Below are positions 11,901 through 24,964 of a DNA stretch of 64,000 nucleotides, piece after piece. Location: NCBI RefSeq assembly GCF_046630445.1, contig NC_092333.1:6878501-6942500 (forward strand). The letters are read 5' to 3'. This DNA is from Rutidosis leptorrhynchoides (Eukaryota; Streptophyta; Magnoliopsida; Asterales; Asteraceae). The position numbers were made by a program, and so were the translations under genes. The notes below the pieces were generated by a model. It did no database searches. It was given only the letters and a program-made list of their open reading frames with translations, and was not told the DNA's origin. Numbering within the stretch: the first letter of the stretch is position 1; each line of letters starts with the position of its first letter.

Positions 11901-14900
11901 TGTGATGACCCGGAAATTTCCGATCAAATTTAAACTTTAATCTTTATATGATTCCGCTACGATAAGCAAAATCTATAATGTTGAGTTTCAAAAAGTTTGA
12001 AACTATAGTCATATATTCAATTACCCTTTGACTAATCCCGACAATTCACGAATAAATTATTTGTAAATAAATATGTACAGGTGTATACATACATAAATGT
12101 AAATAAATATAATAATTGGAAATAATAATATTTAATCAATTGAATTAAGAATTATTTTTATTAAGTATTGACATCAAGTATTATTATTATTAGTATTATA
12201 TATATATATCATATAATTAATAACATGTAATGTTAATATCTGATATAGTAAATTTAATTATAATTGTTATAGTAATAATATTATTACTTTCATTCAATAT
12301 TAACATCTACAATAGTATCATTAATATTATTATGAAAATGGATGTAAATATAAATTGTTATACTATTATTACTAATATTATTGTAATTAGTATTATTATT
12401 AGTATCATTAATAATAGTAGTATTATCATCATTATTATCAACCCTATTTCAATTTAATATGGTTATCATTAATAATATTATTAATATCATAATTAGTTGT
12501 AAGAATTATAATTTTAATTATTACTACAATTAGTATTATTATTTTAGTTATCATTATCATTATCATTAGAAATCTTTATTTTTATCATTATTATTATTAT
12601 TAATATTAATATTATTATTTTTATTTAGATTATTATTAATATAGTTATAATTATTAATTATTAATTATTATTAAAAAGAGGATAAGATCATACGTACGAA
12701 TTCAATTATAAATTTCAACTGCTTATGTGATTTCTTCTTTTTCTGTGGATGATTGAAATAGCTATCGAGCTGTAGATTAATTTATTTATGTCTCTAATCT
12801 GAATCAAGAAATCGAATATCAATTTATAATACAAACAAAATCTGTTAGCTGTTGTTTTCTCCTTTTTATATTTTCTAATATTTCTGTACTGGAAGAAGGA
12901 TTCTTGTCGATTGTAATTGTGATAAAGTCTGACTAAATTCGTTGTTAAATCATACAAAACAATTACATTACCAATAAACAATTACAATTACCCTTCTCTT
13001 GCTCTTTTCTCTTCATTGATCACATCACCCTTTATCCCATTGCCATCGACAACCAAGAACAATCTGCTACTATTCGAACACTATGAACCACCTAAACCCG
13101 TTGTGTTTTCTTCGTTGATCGAACAAAACAAAAATGAAACCATCTGCTCTCTCTCTCTCTCTTCTCTCTTCTCCCTCCTCTTTCTTTCTTGCTTCCTTCA
13201 TAAACATCAACCTAATGCACCATTGTAATCCCGCCTGTTTACTATGACTGTTCAAATAACACAACCTTCGAAACCCAAATAAACACCACGAAAAAAAAAA
13301 TATATTGTCTTCTGTCTTCCTTCTCGGTCCAAGCACCACCGTTGCTACAAATCAGACAATCACCACCATACGAACTATTTTTCTGTTTCATCTACCCTGC
13401 TGCTACGTTCGTTCCTATTTCTTTTCGATGAACAAGGCAACTGTGAATAACCACCTGCAAATCCTACTCGTTCTTACTGCAGTAGTACTTCTGTTTCGTT
13501 CTAAATCATCAACATCCTGTTACTATCCGTTTTCTGGTTCTATTATTTTAAGCAACGAAGAAGACAACAATGGAGGGATGATGATAATGAATTAATAGTG
13601 ATGTGAATTTGTTTGACCTTGTCAATTACACCACCACTCGTGACCATGCAACTGCTTATGTCATCTGTTTTTATCCGAAACTCACCCATGAATAACTTGT
13701 AACTTATTACTGTTAAAATACGTCAACAACTCAACATCACCATTACCTCTGACCCCCTATTGTAGCCAAGAACCACAACCCGACATCTACTACATCACCT
13801 TCCCTTTTATACAAACTAAAATATTAAAGAGCATTGATGGAATCCTCCACTAATGGAATTATAGCTGGCATGGTCCATATAAAGAAAAAGAAAGGTGTTG
13901 TGAGCTGTTTTACAAGTGGAACAAAAGGGACTAGTTTGGCCGACAAATGGTTAAAGCATCGAATTGTTTATTGAGAATAAACTCCAATCTATCGTGTGCC
14001 TTTTTCTTCCTTTTGTTGTTGTTGACACACGATAAAGCAAACAACCCCACTTGTTGATTTATGATTATTAAAGAGGATGAGCAACCTGTCTATTCTTTTC
14101 CTGATCGAACAAAACAAGACACCATCATTTTTTTCTTACTCGATCAAGACAGCCTGCAAGATCATCTACTTCATTATCATCGTCATTAAGTTTAGGTAAT
14201 GGGAGTAGGGGTCAGTTCAACAACTGCTATTCAATGTTTCGGTTTCTGCAATTTTTAATGATGAAGATGAACAGGAGCCTCGTTAATTAACCTGCTACAA
14301 CCTACATCCGATTTTGGTTTAAATTGAGATTTTATAATATAAAGTGTTGGGCCGTAATTCATGATGGACCGAGATCAAGTATTCATTTAGGTTGGGCTAC
14401 GTTGATAATATTCAAGAAAAATGAAACTGATTAATACGAGATGTATACATATACTATCTGGTTTAAATCAGAAAAACAGGATACAGCAGAATGGTTGAGT
14501 GTGTTGAGGAGTGAGCGAGAGGTCTCGGGTTCGATTCCTGCTGGTGGCATATATTTTTTTTAAGACCTTTTATTGAGGTAGTAACCTTATTATTATCATT
14601 ATTTTTATTAATACTATTGTTATCATTTTTTTTATTATTATTATATCTATTATTGTTATTATTGATTATTGTTATTAGTACTAAATATTATTATTGTTAT
14701 TATTATAATTATCATTAAGTATTAGTTATCATTTATCATTATTATTATTACAATTATTGTTATAACTAAAAATATTGTTATTACTACTAATATTATATTT
14801 ATTAACTACTAATAGATGTATTATTATTATCATTATTTTTATTAATACTATTGTTATCATTTTTTTTATTATTATATCTATTATTGTTATTATTGATTAT

Positions 14901-16460
14901 TGTTATTAGTACTAAATATTATTATTGTTATTATTATAATTATCATTAAGTATTAGTTATCATTTATCATTATTATTATTACAATTATTGTTATAACTAA
15001 AAATATTGTTATTACTACTAATATTATTATATTTATTAACTACTAATAGATGTATTATTATTATGATCATTATGTTAACATAACTACTATGACTAATATT
15101 ATTATCACTTTGACTAAATAACGTCATTTAGTACTATTAGCGATATTATGAGTATTATTAATATTAATGTAAGTACTATTATGATTAGAATTATTATTAT
15201 TGTTATTAAGAAAATAATACAAACCATTACAATCATCATTAATATTAGTATTAATATCAATATTATTATTTTTATCAAAAAAACTATTAATATTATCATT
15301 ATTATGAGATTATTATTAAAACTATCATTAACAGTAAAGATTTATATCTTTATAGTTATTATTATACCATTATATTTGTCACTAAGAATATTAACATTAT
15401 TTACATAAATACTTAATTATAACAAAACAAGGAATTTTAGATATAATACTAACCATACATATATTTATATATATACAAATTAAATAAATAATATATAAGG
15501 ATAAAGTATATGAAATTGTTCGAGTATGGTTATATGTATTAATGAATATACAAATGATATAGGTTCGTGAATCTGAGGCCAACCCTGCATTGTTCAATGT
15601 CGTCATATGTATTTTTACTACAAAATACAATGTGTGAGTTTCATTTGCCTTTTTACCCTTTTATATTTTTGGGCTGAGAATACATGCGCAACTTTTATAA
15701 CTATTTTACGGAATAGACACAAGTACTTAAAATTACATTCTATGGTTGGATTATTAAACCGAATATCGCCCTTTTTAGTCTGGTAATCGAAGAATTAGGG
15801 AACAGACACCCTAATTGATGCGAACTCTAAAGATAGATCTATCGGGCCCAACAAGCCCCATCCAAAGTACCGGATGCTTTAGTACTTCAAAATTTATATC
15901 ATGTCCGAAGGAGGATCCCGGAATGATGGGGATATTCTTATATGCATATTGTGAATGTCGGTTACCAGGTGTTCAATCCATATGAATGATATTTTTGTCT
16001 CTATGCATGGGACGTATGTTTATGAGAAATGGAAATATGAAATCTTGTGGTCTATTAAAATTATGAAATGATTATTTATGTTAAACTAATGAATTCACCA
16101 ACCTTTTGGTTGACACTTTAAAGCATGTTTATTCTCAAGTATGAAAGAAGTCTTCCGCTGTGCAATTGCTCATTTTAAAGATATTACTTGGAGTCATTCA
16201 TGACATATTTCAAAAGACGTTGCATTCGAGTCGTTGAGTTCATCAAGATTATTATTAAGTCAATTATAGTTAGATATATTATAAAATGATATGCATGCCG
16301 TCAACTTTCGATGTAATGAAAGATTGTCTTTTCAAAAACGAATGCAAAGTTTGTAAAATGTATCATATAGAGGTCAAATACCTCGCGATGAAATCAACTG
16401 TTGTGAATCGTTTATAATCGATATGGACTTCGTCCGGATGGATTAGGACGGGTCATGAAA
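11901..16460 (+). repeat. 3' LTR of the LARD-like element
   Basis: Nearly identical to 3393-7951 along its whole length, including the tRNA-like module (A box from 14492, B box 14528-14538, T-run from 14554) and the 235-bp tandem duplication. It ends in TCATGAAA, followed at once by the TATGG target duplicate at 16461-16465. Confidence 0.85.
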
Positions 16461-18306
16461 TATGGCTTAAGTCTAACATGAATATATGATTTATATGTTC
16501 GATTTTGTTATTTGAATAACTAGCATGAACATAAACTTTGGTGTGTTTGATTTAGTGATTTAGTTGTTTGAATGATGTTAAATGTTATAAATGCATGTAT
16601 TAAATGTGTTCCTAACATCACTAGCTTCAATTTGATGTGTAGGTTGTTTTAGAAAACTTCATAAACATGATTAGTACTTTTGGTGAATTTGGGTTAGGGT
16701 TCGGTGAACTTGAAATGAACTTTTGATGTATTGAATGCCATGAATTGTTGTTAGTAAGTAGTTAGTTGTATTGTATGCTTGATTACCTACGAAATGGCGC
16801 GTTATAGGGATGCACTTAATTCACGAATCCTATTTTGTGCATTTATGAACTTGAGCATTAATTGAGCATTAAATGTTGGAAAGTTGGTTATTGCAAATGA
16901 TATTTTTTGGTTGATGAAATGTGTTTAGTTGTGTTCTTTGTCAAATTAGCTTTCCAACGATATAAAATGCGTGTCGTAAGAGTTTTCGGTTTGTGATTTA
17001 TGTGAAAATGAAGTTTGATTTGAGACTTGGACAATTGAGACTGACCAGGTACCAGCACCCGTTGATCGCCGCGGCGCGGCAATCCTGGGTCGCGGCGTGA
17101 CCTAAGCCGTGTCCAGCTTCTGACCTACATGGTCAAAAAATGAAAAATGTTCGGCACGCTATGGACCTCCGATTCACATGTAACTTGTTCTAAAATGCTT
17201 ATATATGAATAGAAACCTCAGAAAAATAGTTCGGGACCCGACCCGAACGTGTTGACTTTTTTGTTGACTTTGACCGACCAAAGTTTGACTTTTTGTCAAA
17301 CTTAACCAAATGATTATGCAATCTTTCTAACTTGTTGCTATACTTGTATCTTGCATGAAACTTGGACAATTTGATTCACATGCTACATAATCGAGTCGTA
17401 ACGAGCCATAGGACTAATTGAACATCTTTTACCTATCGCGTTTACCGATATTGATACGACCTATTTGTTTAGGTCAAGACTAGTATTGTTCTTTGCACAC
17501 GTTACTTTGTGAAGTACTTTTCATACGTGCACTCAAGGTGAGATCATAGTCCCACTTTTACTCTTTTGAACTTACATTTGGGATGAGAAAACATAAACGT
17601 TTCTTTTTACTAAGTGAACACAAGTACAGGAAAACAAACATTCTACATACGAGTTTGAACAAAAATCCTCAATTCGATTATCATTAGTTACACTTGTCGG
17701 GTGTAAGTGAGAACTTATGTTATATGGCCATATGGGTTTGACAAACCCTCATTCAAACGGTTCGCTACCATTTACGAATGAAATATATTTTCGAGAAACA
17801 GTGTATGTTCTAACACTATTGTGATGGGGTTCTATGGAAGGAATGTTAAGCATTGATAATTGGGTGCTCGTGAAACAAACTTTTGGAATGTATTACTATT
17901 ATATCAATGTTACAAATCTTGTGGTTCACTTGTACTTACTTACTTAAACCTATGATTTCACCAACGTTTTCGTTGACAGATTTCTATGTTTTTCTCAGGT
18001 CCTTGAACGTTTTGTGATACATGCTCCCGCTCATTACTTTTGATACTTGCTTGGATGTCGAGTATATACATGCATACATGGAGCATCTTTTGGCTACTTT
18101 TAAATCGTGTCGCATAGATTTCAATTGTACTTATAACTTTGTAACGTAATTTTTGGATGAACGATTCTTGTAAACTTGGGAACAAATCTTAACTTTTGAA
18201 ATGAATGCGACATATTTTCAGTCAAACGTCATTTTAAAGACTTATGACCACGTAATGGGACCTAAGTAGCCGGCGCCGTCAATGGCGATTTTGTCGGGTC
18301 GCTATA
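16461..18306 (+). mobile_element. LTR-B, right fragment
   Basis: Continuation of 3138-3392 beyond the LARD insertion. It ends GTCGGGTCGCTATA, an ending I associate with LTRs starting TATAGCGACCC in Asteraceae (recalled, not checked). It holds versions of the shared LTR modules: GATGAGAAAACATAAACG near 17583 and the hairpin block CCAACGTTTTCGTTGAC at about 17960-17976. A GC-rich palindromic patch (GCCGCGGCGCGGC and GTCGCGGCGTGA) lies at about 17069-17101. No coding region is recognised. As it is split by a young element, LTR-B is the older insertion. Confidence 0.55.
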
Positions 18307-18458
18307 GATGATGGGGCTATGACGTGATGATAATGATTATTATAATGATGGTAAATCAATCATGTTGATGAAATGATAGAAGTTTGAAGAAGAAGAAGAG
18401 TAGACGCTATAGGATATATAGATTATTATTAGGGTTAAAACAGAAAGGAGAAGGCAGA

Positions 18459-18532
18459 AGGATGGTTGGGCGTCTTATGTGTAACCAAGAGGTCGCGGGT
18501 TCGAACCCGGGCAGTGGCATTTAATTTTTTTT
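18459..18532 (+). promoter_or_regulatory. tRNA-like Pol III module in the relic LTR
   Basis: A-box-like TGGTTGGGCG from 18463, B box GGTTCGAACCC at 18498-18508 inside an uninterrupted CGGG/CCCG stem, and an eight-T run from 18525. This is the best-preserved T-arm of the five copies. Confidence 0.55.
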
Positions 18533-18581
18533 AAGCTTGTTATTCAAAGGTAGTCTATATTATTATTATTACTACTACTAC

Positions 18582-18584
18582 TTC

Positions 18585-18644
<60 letters not shown>

Positions 18645-18645
18645 G
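18582..18645 (+). repeat. (TTA)n microsatellite
   Basis: An almost perfect TTA/ATT array directly downstream of the tRNA-like module, followed by degenerate trinucleotide repeats to about 18900. Confidence 0.9.
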
Positions 18646-19045
18646 ATTATTATTAAAAATTATTATCATTACTAGTATTATTATTAGGTAGTATTAGTAT
18701 TATTAATATGATTAAAATTGATACAAGTATTATTATTATGATTATGATTATTATTATTAGGGTTATTATAAAAATAAAACAATCTATTATTATTTTCATT
18801 AATATTAGCATTAGTATCATTTTTAGTATTATTATTATTAACAAAAACATTATTTATATGAATATCATTAGTAGTGATGTTATTATCAATATAATTAAAT
18901 ACAACTTTTTATATATATCAAACATTATTATCTATGTAAAAATATACTTAAAAGTACATTACATATATGTGTAAATTAATTAGATTAACAACCTTTATAT
19001 AAATATCCATATATAATAAATTAAGTATTTTTTTAATATATATAA

Positions 19046-19054
<9 letters not shown>

Positions 19055-19128
<74 letters not shown>
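19055..19128 (+). repeat. (TA)n microsatellite
   Basis: An uninterrupted TA array of about 70 bp within the relic LTR. The solo LTR and the right-edge LTR carry TA arrays in related places. Confidence 0.9.
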
Positions 19129-19129
<1 letters not shown>

Positions 19130-19957
19130 CTAAATAGATAAAAATCATTATCAAATATATATACAAATTAATTACATAAAGTTATAATTATTCGATTACG
19201 AGTATATGTTTTAATATATATACGAATGATATAGGTTCGTGAATCGAAGGTCAACCCTTATAATTGTTCAATGTCGTTATATGTATTTTTACTACAAAAT
19301 ACAGTATGGTGAGTTTCATTTGCTCCCTTTTTAATTACTTTTGCATTATATATTTTTGGGCTGAGAATACATGCGCTGCTTTTATAAATATTTACGAAAT
19401 AGACACAAGTACTTAAAAATATATTCTACGTTGAGTTGTACCACTGGCATACTTCCCTGTAGCTTGGTAACTACAATTTACATGGGTATTGTAAACGTGA
19501 ATCCTGTTAATAGATCTATCGGGCCTGACAACCCCAACCGTGTTGGACGACCAGTATTTAACGGTTGCACAGTACTTCATTTTGTAAATTACACTTGGTA
19601 CGGTGTAAGATGTTATATAAAAGGGAATATGCGACGATGAGTAATAGTTAAGTATGGTTACCAAGTGCTCAACCACTTAGAATGCTTTACATACACTTGC
19701 GAGTGTATTATGTTTATAAATATGAAATCTTGTGGTCTATTAAAATAATGGAAATGATTGTTATGATAAACCTATGAACTCACCAACCTTTTGGTTGATA
19801 CTTTAAAGCATATTTATTCTCAGGTATGAAAGAAATCTTTCGCTGTGCATTTGCTCATTTTAAAGATATTACATGGAGTCATTCATGGCATGTTTAGGAC
19901 AGTACCTCGCAATGGGACCAGATGTTGATGATTTCGTCCAGGTGGATTAGGACGGGT

Positions 19958-20326
19958 CTTTACATAAGTCCAGTGTCCACGCAACCGGCAACCACAAGGT
20001 GTAAAAGGTTGTATCAATCAATAAATATAAATATACATATAAATATAAATATTATTGTTATATTATCTTGGTAGTATTGTTAGTATATTTTATATTATAT
20101 ATAATATATAATATTATTATGTATGTGGTGTGCGATGGTTCGAACGCGATGTTAAAATCCACTCACCCGATTTTTCATTGCGTGTGGTAAAATTCTCTCG
20201 GTGAGCTCATGAAATGGGTGGGTAACAACGAACAAAATTTTGTAGCGAGTGAGAGTCGAATATGAGAAAACGCAATTCACTACCAATACGCCAATTTCTT
20301 ATTTTTTGTATTGTAACATTTATATG
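19958..20326. other. Short stretch between relic LTR and LINE
   Basis: Holds an AT-rich simple tract (about 20018-20118) and unassigned sequence. It ends with AACATTTATATG (20315-20326), the left target duplicate of the LINE. No gene is seen. Confidence 0.6.
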
Positions 20327-20410
20327 TGAGAGAGTAGAGAGAGAGTTCAAAAACATCAACTATGTGTGAGAGAGTAGAGAGAGAGCGGGTGAGAAAAGAG
20401 AGTAGAGAGG
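20327..20410 (+). repeat. GA-rich 5' leader of the LINE with a short direct repeat
   Basis: TGTGAGAGAGTAGAGAGAGA occurs at about 20325 and again at about 20362, followed by further AGAGTAGAGAG units. Repeated leaders are common in LINE 5' UTRs, where the promoter lies. Confidence 0.6.
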
Positions 20411-20443
20411 GTGCGGGCACGTCTAGATTCAGAGATCGATACA

Positions 20444-21593
20444 ATGGTAACTATGGAGCAGTCACAACGAGAGATCGGGTCGAAACCATCTAACTTCATA
20501 CATGTTTTTCAACTTCGGAGACGAATGGAAAATCATCGACTTCTGGAAGCTGTTCAAGCAGTATGGGTCTGTCAGAGATGTGCACGTCGCCAGAAACCAC
20601 CTTCGAAATGGGAAACGTTTTGCTTTTGTCCGTTTTGGAGACGTTACCGATGACTTGAAGCTCCTAAAATCTCTAGAGGGTATCAAATTCAATGGGGCAG
20701 ACATTTGTATCTTCAAAGCTACAACAAGAAGCCCTAGGAGTGAGAACCAAAACCTCCTAAAGAGGAGGAACCCCAGACCGACTAGTTGCAACTTTGATCG
20801 TTACCATGACGACAGGAGGTTCTGTGATGTGGTGGGCAATCGATCGAAGGATTTAAGAGATAAGTTAAACCAATTGAGAAGGGTTCCTACAACTTCCCAT
20901 GATGACAAGGTTTTTGAACAGAAGGAAAAAGAGAGATGTATTGAGGTGGAGGAGAATGACAACAATCAAGAGCTACTTAATCGTGCGATCGTATGCGAAG
21001 TAAAATCCAAAGAAATCTTGAAGAATCTTATGAAGTTATGCAAGGCAGAAGGTTATGAGAACATTGATATCAAGTTCTTAGGAGGATTAAGTGTTATGCT
21101 AATACTCGAATCTATTGAAGATGTAGATAGGATCATTAACGTTGCAGATCACCCTCTAAAACGTTGGATCCATAAAATTATAAGGTGGGATTTTTCCTTC
21201 TAGCCAGAGTGTCGTATGGCTTGGTTAAAGATTTCTGGTGTTCCAATCCCATATTGGTCAGACAAAACTTTCTCATCAATTACAGAATGGTGGGGCACCG
21301 TTTTTTCTTTAGATAACTGTAACTTGGTCGGGTGCCAAAATCTTGAATTCGGTAGGGTGTTCGTGAAGCTACACAATCCAGAAATAGTTAATGACTCAAT
21401 CAAATTGAAATTCCGTTCGAAGTTCTATTTCATTACTATTGAAGAGGAAAAGAAAATCAGCCCGAAGGTTAACAAGGGTTGGTTTGATACTTCAAGCTGT
21501 AGTTCTGGGTATAACTCTGAATCCATTGATTTGGAGGAATTCTCAAGTTTGTTCGATGAAGTCTGTAATTCGAAAGATGATTCAGGTGGCGTT
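20444..21593 (+). pseudogene. LINE ORF1, 5' part, RRM-type nucleic-acid-binding protein
   Basis: The likely start is the ATG at 20444 (MVTMEQSQ). A -1/+1 slip in a T-run near 20505 moves the frame into that of 20502-21203. This reads FFNFGDEWKIIDFWKLFKQY, then RDVHVARNHLRNGKRFAFVRF: RNP2- and RNP1-like motifs of an RRM. ORF1 proteins of this type bind the LINE RNA. A TAG at 21201 interrupts the frame, which continues as MAWLKISGVPIPYW, a block typical of plant LINE ORF1. The reading ends at the LTR insertion (21594) and resumes at 25130. Such proteins are often annotated as nucleotide-binding alpha-beta plait proteins. Confidence 0.8.
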
Positions 21594-22502
21594 TTTCATG
21601 ACCCGTCCTAATCCATCTGGACGAATACATTACATTTGGTTACATCGCGAGGTACTTGACCTCTATATGATACATTTTACAAACATTGCATTCGATTTTA
21701 AAAGACAATCTTTCTTTACAACGAAAGTTGACGGCATGTATACCATTTCATAATATATCCAACTATAATTGACTTAATAATAATCTTGATGAACTCGATG
21801 ACTCGAATGCAACGTCTTTTGAAATATGCCATGAATGACTCCAAGTAATATTTATAAAATGAGCAAATGCACAGTGAAAGATTTCTTTCGTACCTGAGAA
21901 TAAACATGCTTTAAAGTGTCAACCAAAAGGTTGGTGAGTTCATTAGTTTAACATAAATAATCATTTCCATCATTTTAATAGACCACAAGATTTCATATTT
22001 CCAATTCTCATAAACAAACGTCCCATACATATAGACAAAAATCATTCATATGGATTGAACACCTGGTAACCAACATTAACAAGATGCATATAAGAATATC
22101 CCCTATCATTCCGGGAAATCCTTCGGACATGATAAAAACGAATTCGAAGTACTAAAGCATCCGGTACTTTGGATGGGGTTCGTCGAGCCCATAGATCTAT
22201 CTTTAGGATTCGCGTCAATTAGGCGTGCACTAATTCTCAAAATTAGTGATGTTCCCTAATTCTTAGGCTACCAAGCTAAAAGGAGCATATTCGGCTTCGA
22301 TCATTCAACCATATAATGCAGTTTCGATTACTTGTGTCTATTTCGTAAAATATTTATAAAAATTGCGCATGTATTCTCAGCCCAAAAATATAAAGGGTAA
22401 AAAGGCAAATGAAACTCACAATACTGTATTTTGTAGTAAAAATACATATGACGACATTGAACAATTCCAGGGTTGGCCTCGGATTCACGAACCTATATCA
22501 TT

Positions 22503-22546
<44 letters not shown>

Positions 22547-23462
22547 TATATATAATTGTAATTGAATAAATATATATATATTATTATTAGTGATTTAATT
22601 TTTATATTAATAACTTATATATATATTTCATTATTTAATTAAATGTATTCACTTTGTATATGAATATATAAATATAGTTAAGTTATGTATATTAAATATA
22701 TTTTTATGTTATTACTCTTTTGTTTACAAAAATACTAGTTATTATAATGGTATTAATAATAATTTTCATAGTAGTAATAATATTAATGATAATATTTATA
22801 ATAGTTTTTTTTTTAAATATAGATTTAAAGAATGATACTTTTAGTAATAATTATATTAATTTTCAATAATAATAGTACTTGTTACTGATATTTATATTAG
22901 CGACAATGCTAATATTAATAATAATACTTACGTCAATATTAATAATACTAATAATTTTAAAATGATACTAATACTAATTTTAACGAAAATACTAATAAGT
23001 TTTATTATTTTCATAATAGTACTAATAATAATATTCATAATCATAATAATAATAATATTTAAAGGGTACAGTTTATAATAATCTCAATAATACTTACAAA
23101 ATACTAATGTTAATGACATTTCTAATACTTGTAAATATAAATATAATATTATTAATAATAATAATTATAATACTAACGATAACAACAATCTTAATAATCA
23201 TATTAATAACGATACTTTAAATGATAAAATTTATAATAATTATACAAATATAAATAATACTTATACTAAATACTAATAGTAATATTAATGATAGTAATGA
23301 TTATAATGCTTAACAATATGGTAATAATAACAATATTTGTAAGTATGATACTAATAACAATAGTAACTTATCATAATAATAATAATAACATTAATAATAA
23401 TCATAATCATAATGATAATAATAAAAAAAATAAAAGCTTTATACCCTTTAAAAATTTCTGTA

Positions 23463-23540
23463 AAAAGAATAGCCCAAGACGGGACTCAAACCCACGACCT
23501 CCTGGATACTCGCAACACCCCATAACCCTCGCTCCATATC
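23463..23540 (-). promoter_or_regulatory. tRNA-like module in the solo LTR
   Basis: On the minus strand GGTTTGAGTCC (23482-23492) is the B-box equivalent, within GAGGTCGTGGGTTTGAGTCC, with a T-rich run after it. The A-box region is weaker than in the other copies. It sits about 1.9 kb from the LTR 3' end, as in the LARD. Confidence 0.45.
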
Positions 23541-24903
23541 AGTTTATCTGATTAATACCCAATTCACTTATATTTAAAGTGTTCTTCTGTGTTCCCTTCT
23601 TCTTCTCCAAGATCAATTCAACCAAAACCCAAATTCAAACTATCAACGAGTTAACTACTTAGCTTTAGGACTTTCCAACGAAACAGAAACCGATTTGTAT
23701 TTGTGAAATTCATTTAACAGAAAAAGAATTTGAAGTATTCTGCTATTCGCGAAGAACAATACAACTCAATAATTGATTTCAAAATCTAGCTCGTTTCGGG
23801 TTGTAATTACAACACAAGATATACTCTAAATCCTCATTAAAAACTTTCTGAATACCTATTTGATCCTAAAACATCAAGTTGAAATCGAATTTCGCGATGA
23901 ACACTTGCTTTGACTTTTTAAGTTGAAAGTTTAACTCCATAAATTCTTGCTCGATACTAAAGATTGGATCGTGCCATTTTGCAGAAAGTTTTGTTAGGGG
24001 ATTCCTAACACAACCTCATTTATGGATTTTTAAATTTATTGAAAAATCGAGTTTTGAAAAAAAAAGGGTAAGAACAGAGGTGACGAGCTCTTATTCCTAA
24101 TTTTTCTGTTTTTAATTATTGAATTGCAGTAACAGGGAATTGTATGAGTGATTGAACCAATTGATATACTACCTATAATCAATCAAAGTTGTTTCGTAGC
24201 AATTATTGGTCGACAAGAATTGTTCCAGTAGGTAAGAAAAAAAATAAAACAGATGTCATCCTTCGACTGCTTTTGTTTGATTGTGGATTTGCTTTTGATA
24301 TGGAACCGGTTTAGATACAGCAAATATTCGATACCTAAACAAAATTGGTAGTTATCTGTGTTTAATTTTTATACATAATAAATATAAATATTAATTATAA
24401 ATATGTTAATATTAATAATAATACTAATAATAATTATATTAATAATAATAATTATAACAATAATAAATAATAATAATGGTATTAACTATAAAACTGATAA
24501 TAATATTATTATTTATGATAATAATAATATTTTTGTGTTATTTATAGTAATAATGATATTCTTTTTAATGGTGATGGTAATAATAATTATATAAAAAATA
24601 TATATTATTAATAATAATAGTATTAATAATAATACCTAATAATATTTGAATTTGAACTAATTTATAATTTTAATCATTCTTATATTTATATTTAAGATCT
24701 TTATTTTGTTAATCAAAACCTTAAATTTATTAAAATGTTGATATTTATAGATTCTAATAATACTAATATTAATATTAATATTAATAGTAATAATACAAGT
24801 AACTATAACAATTATATTTTTAAGTTGTATAATATTATGTAATATTCAATAATCATATAATATATTATGTAATATCTTTTATTGTATATTTATTTTTTAT
24901 AAG

Positions 24904-24904
<1 letters not shown>

Positions 24905-24962
<58 letters not shown>
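24905..24962. repeat. (TA)n microsatellite
   Basis: A TA array of about 58 bp inside the solo LTR. Confidence 0.9.

Positions 24963-24964
<2 letters not shown>

Larger units (their letters stand above)
3393..16460 (+). mobile_element. Complete non-autonomous LARD-like Ty3/gypsy LTR element
   Basis: A whole element of about 13.07 kb: 5' LTR 3393-7951 (4559 bp), internal region 7952-11900 (3949 bp), 3' LTR 11901-16460 (4560 bp). It is flanked by TATGG at 3388-3392 and 16461-16465. The initiator-Met primer site and the primer-tract box are present, but protease, RT, RNase H and integrase are absent. LTRs of about 4.5 kb around a noncoding core of about 3.9 kb match the LARD architecture described in cereals (established knowledge). 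By eye the LTRs differ at about 1% or fewer of positions, so insertion within the last few hundred thousand years is likely (inference). It would depend on proteins from an autonomous relative, probably the Ty3/gypsy lineage that shares its primer-tract box. Confidence 0.85.
18307..19957 (+). mobile_element. Relic LTR, 3' part, related to the LARD LTR
   Basis: The order tRNA-like module, ATT-rich block, TA tract, GGTTCGTGAATC module, GAGAATACATGCGC module, hairpin block and GGATTAGGACGGGTC ending is the same as in the LARD LTR, but the sequence is clearly diverged. The 5' half is missing and LTR-B abuts it at about 18306. No internal region or second LTR is attached. Confidence 0.7.

Noticed and set aside
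18582-18645. CRISPR-like or satellite array
   Set aside because: Simple trinucleotide microsatellite without spacers; CRISPR is not expected in plant nuclear DNA.
20462-20791. Minus-strand ORF of 109 residues
   Set aside because: Antisense shadow of the LINE ORF1 RRM region.
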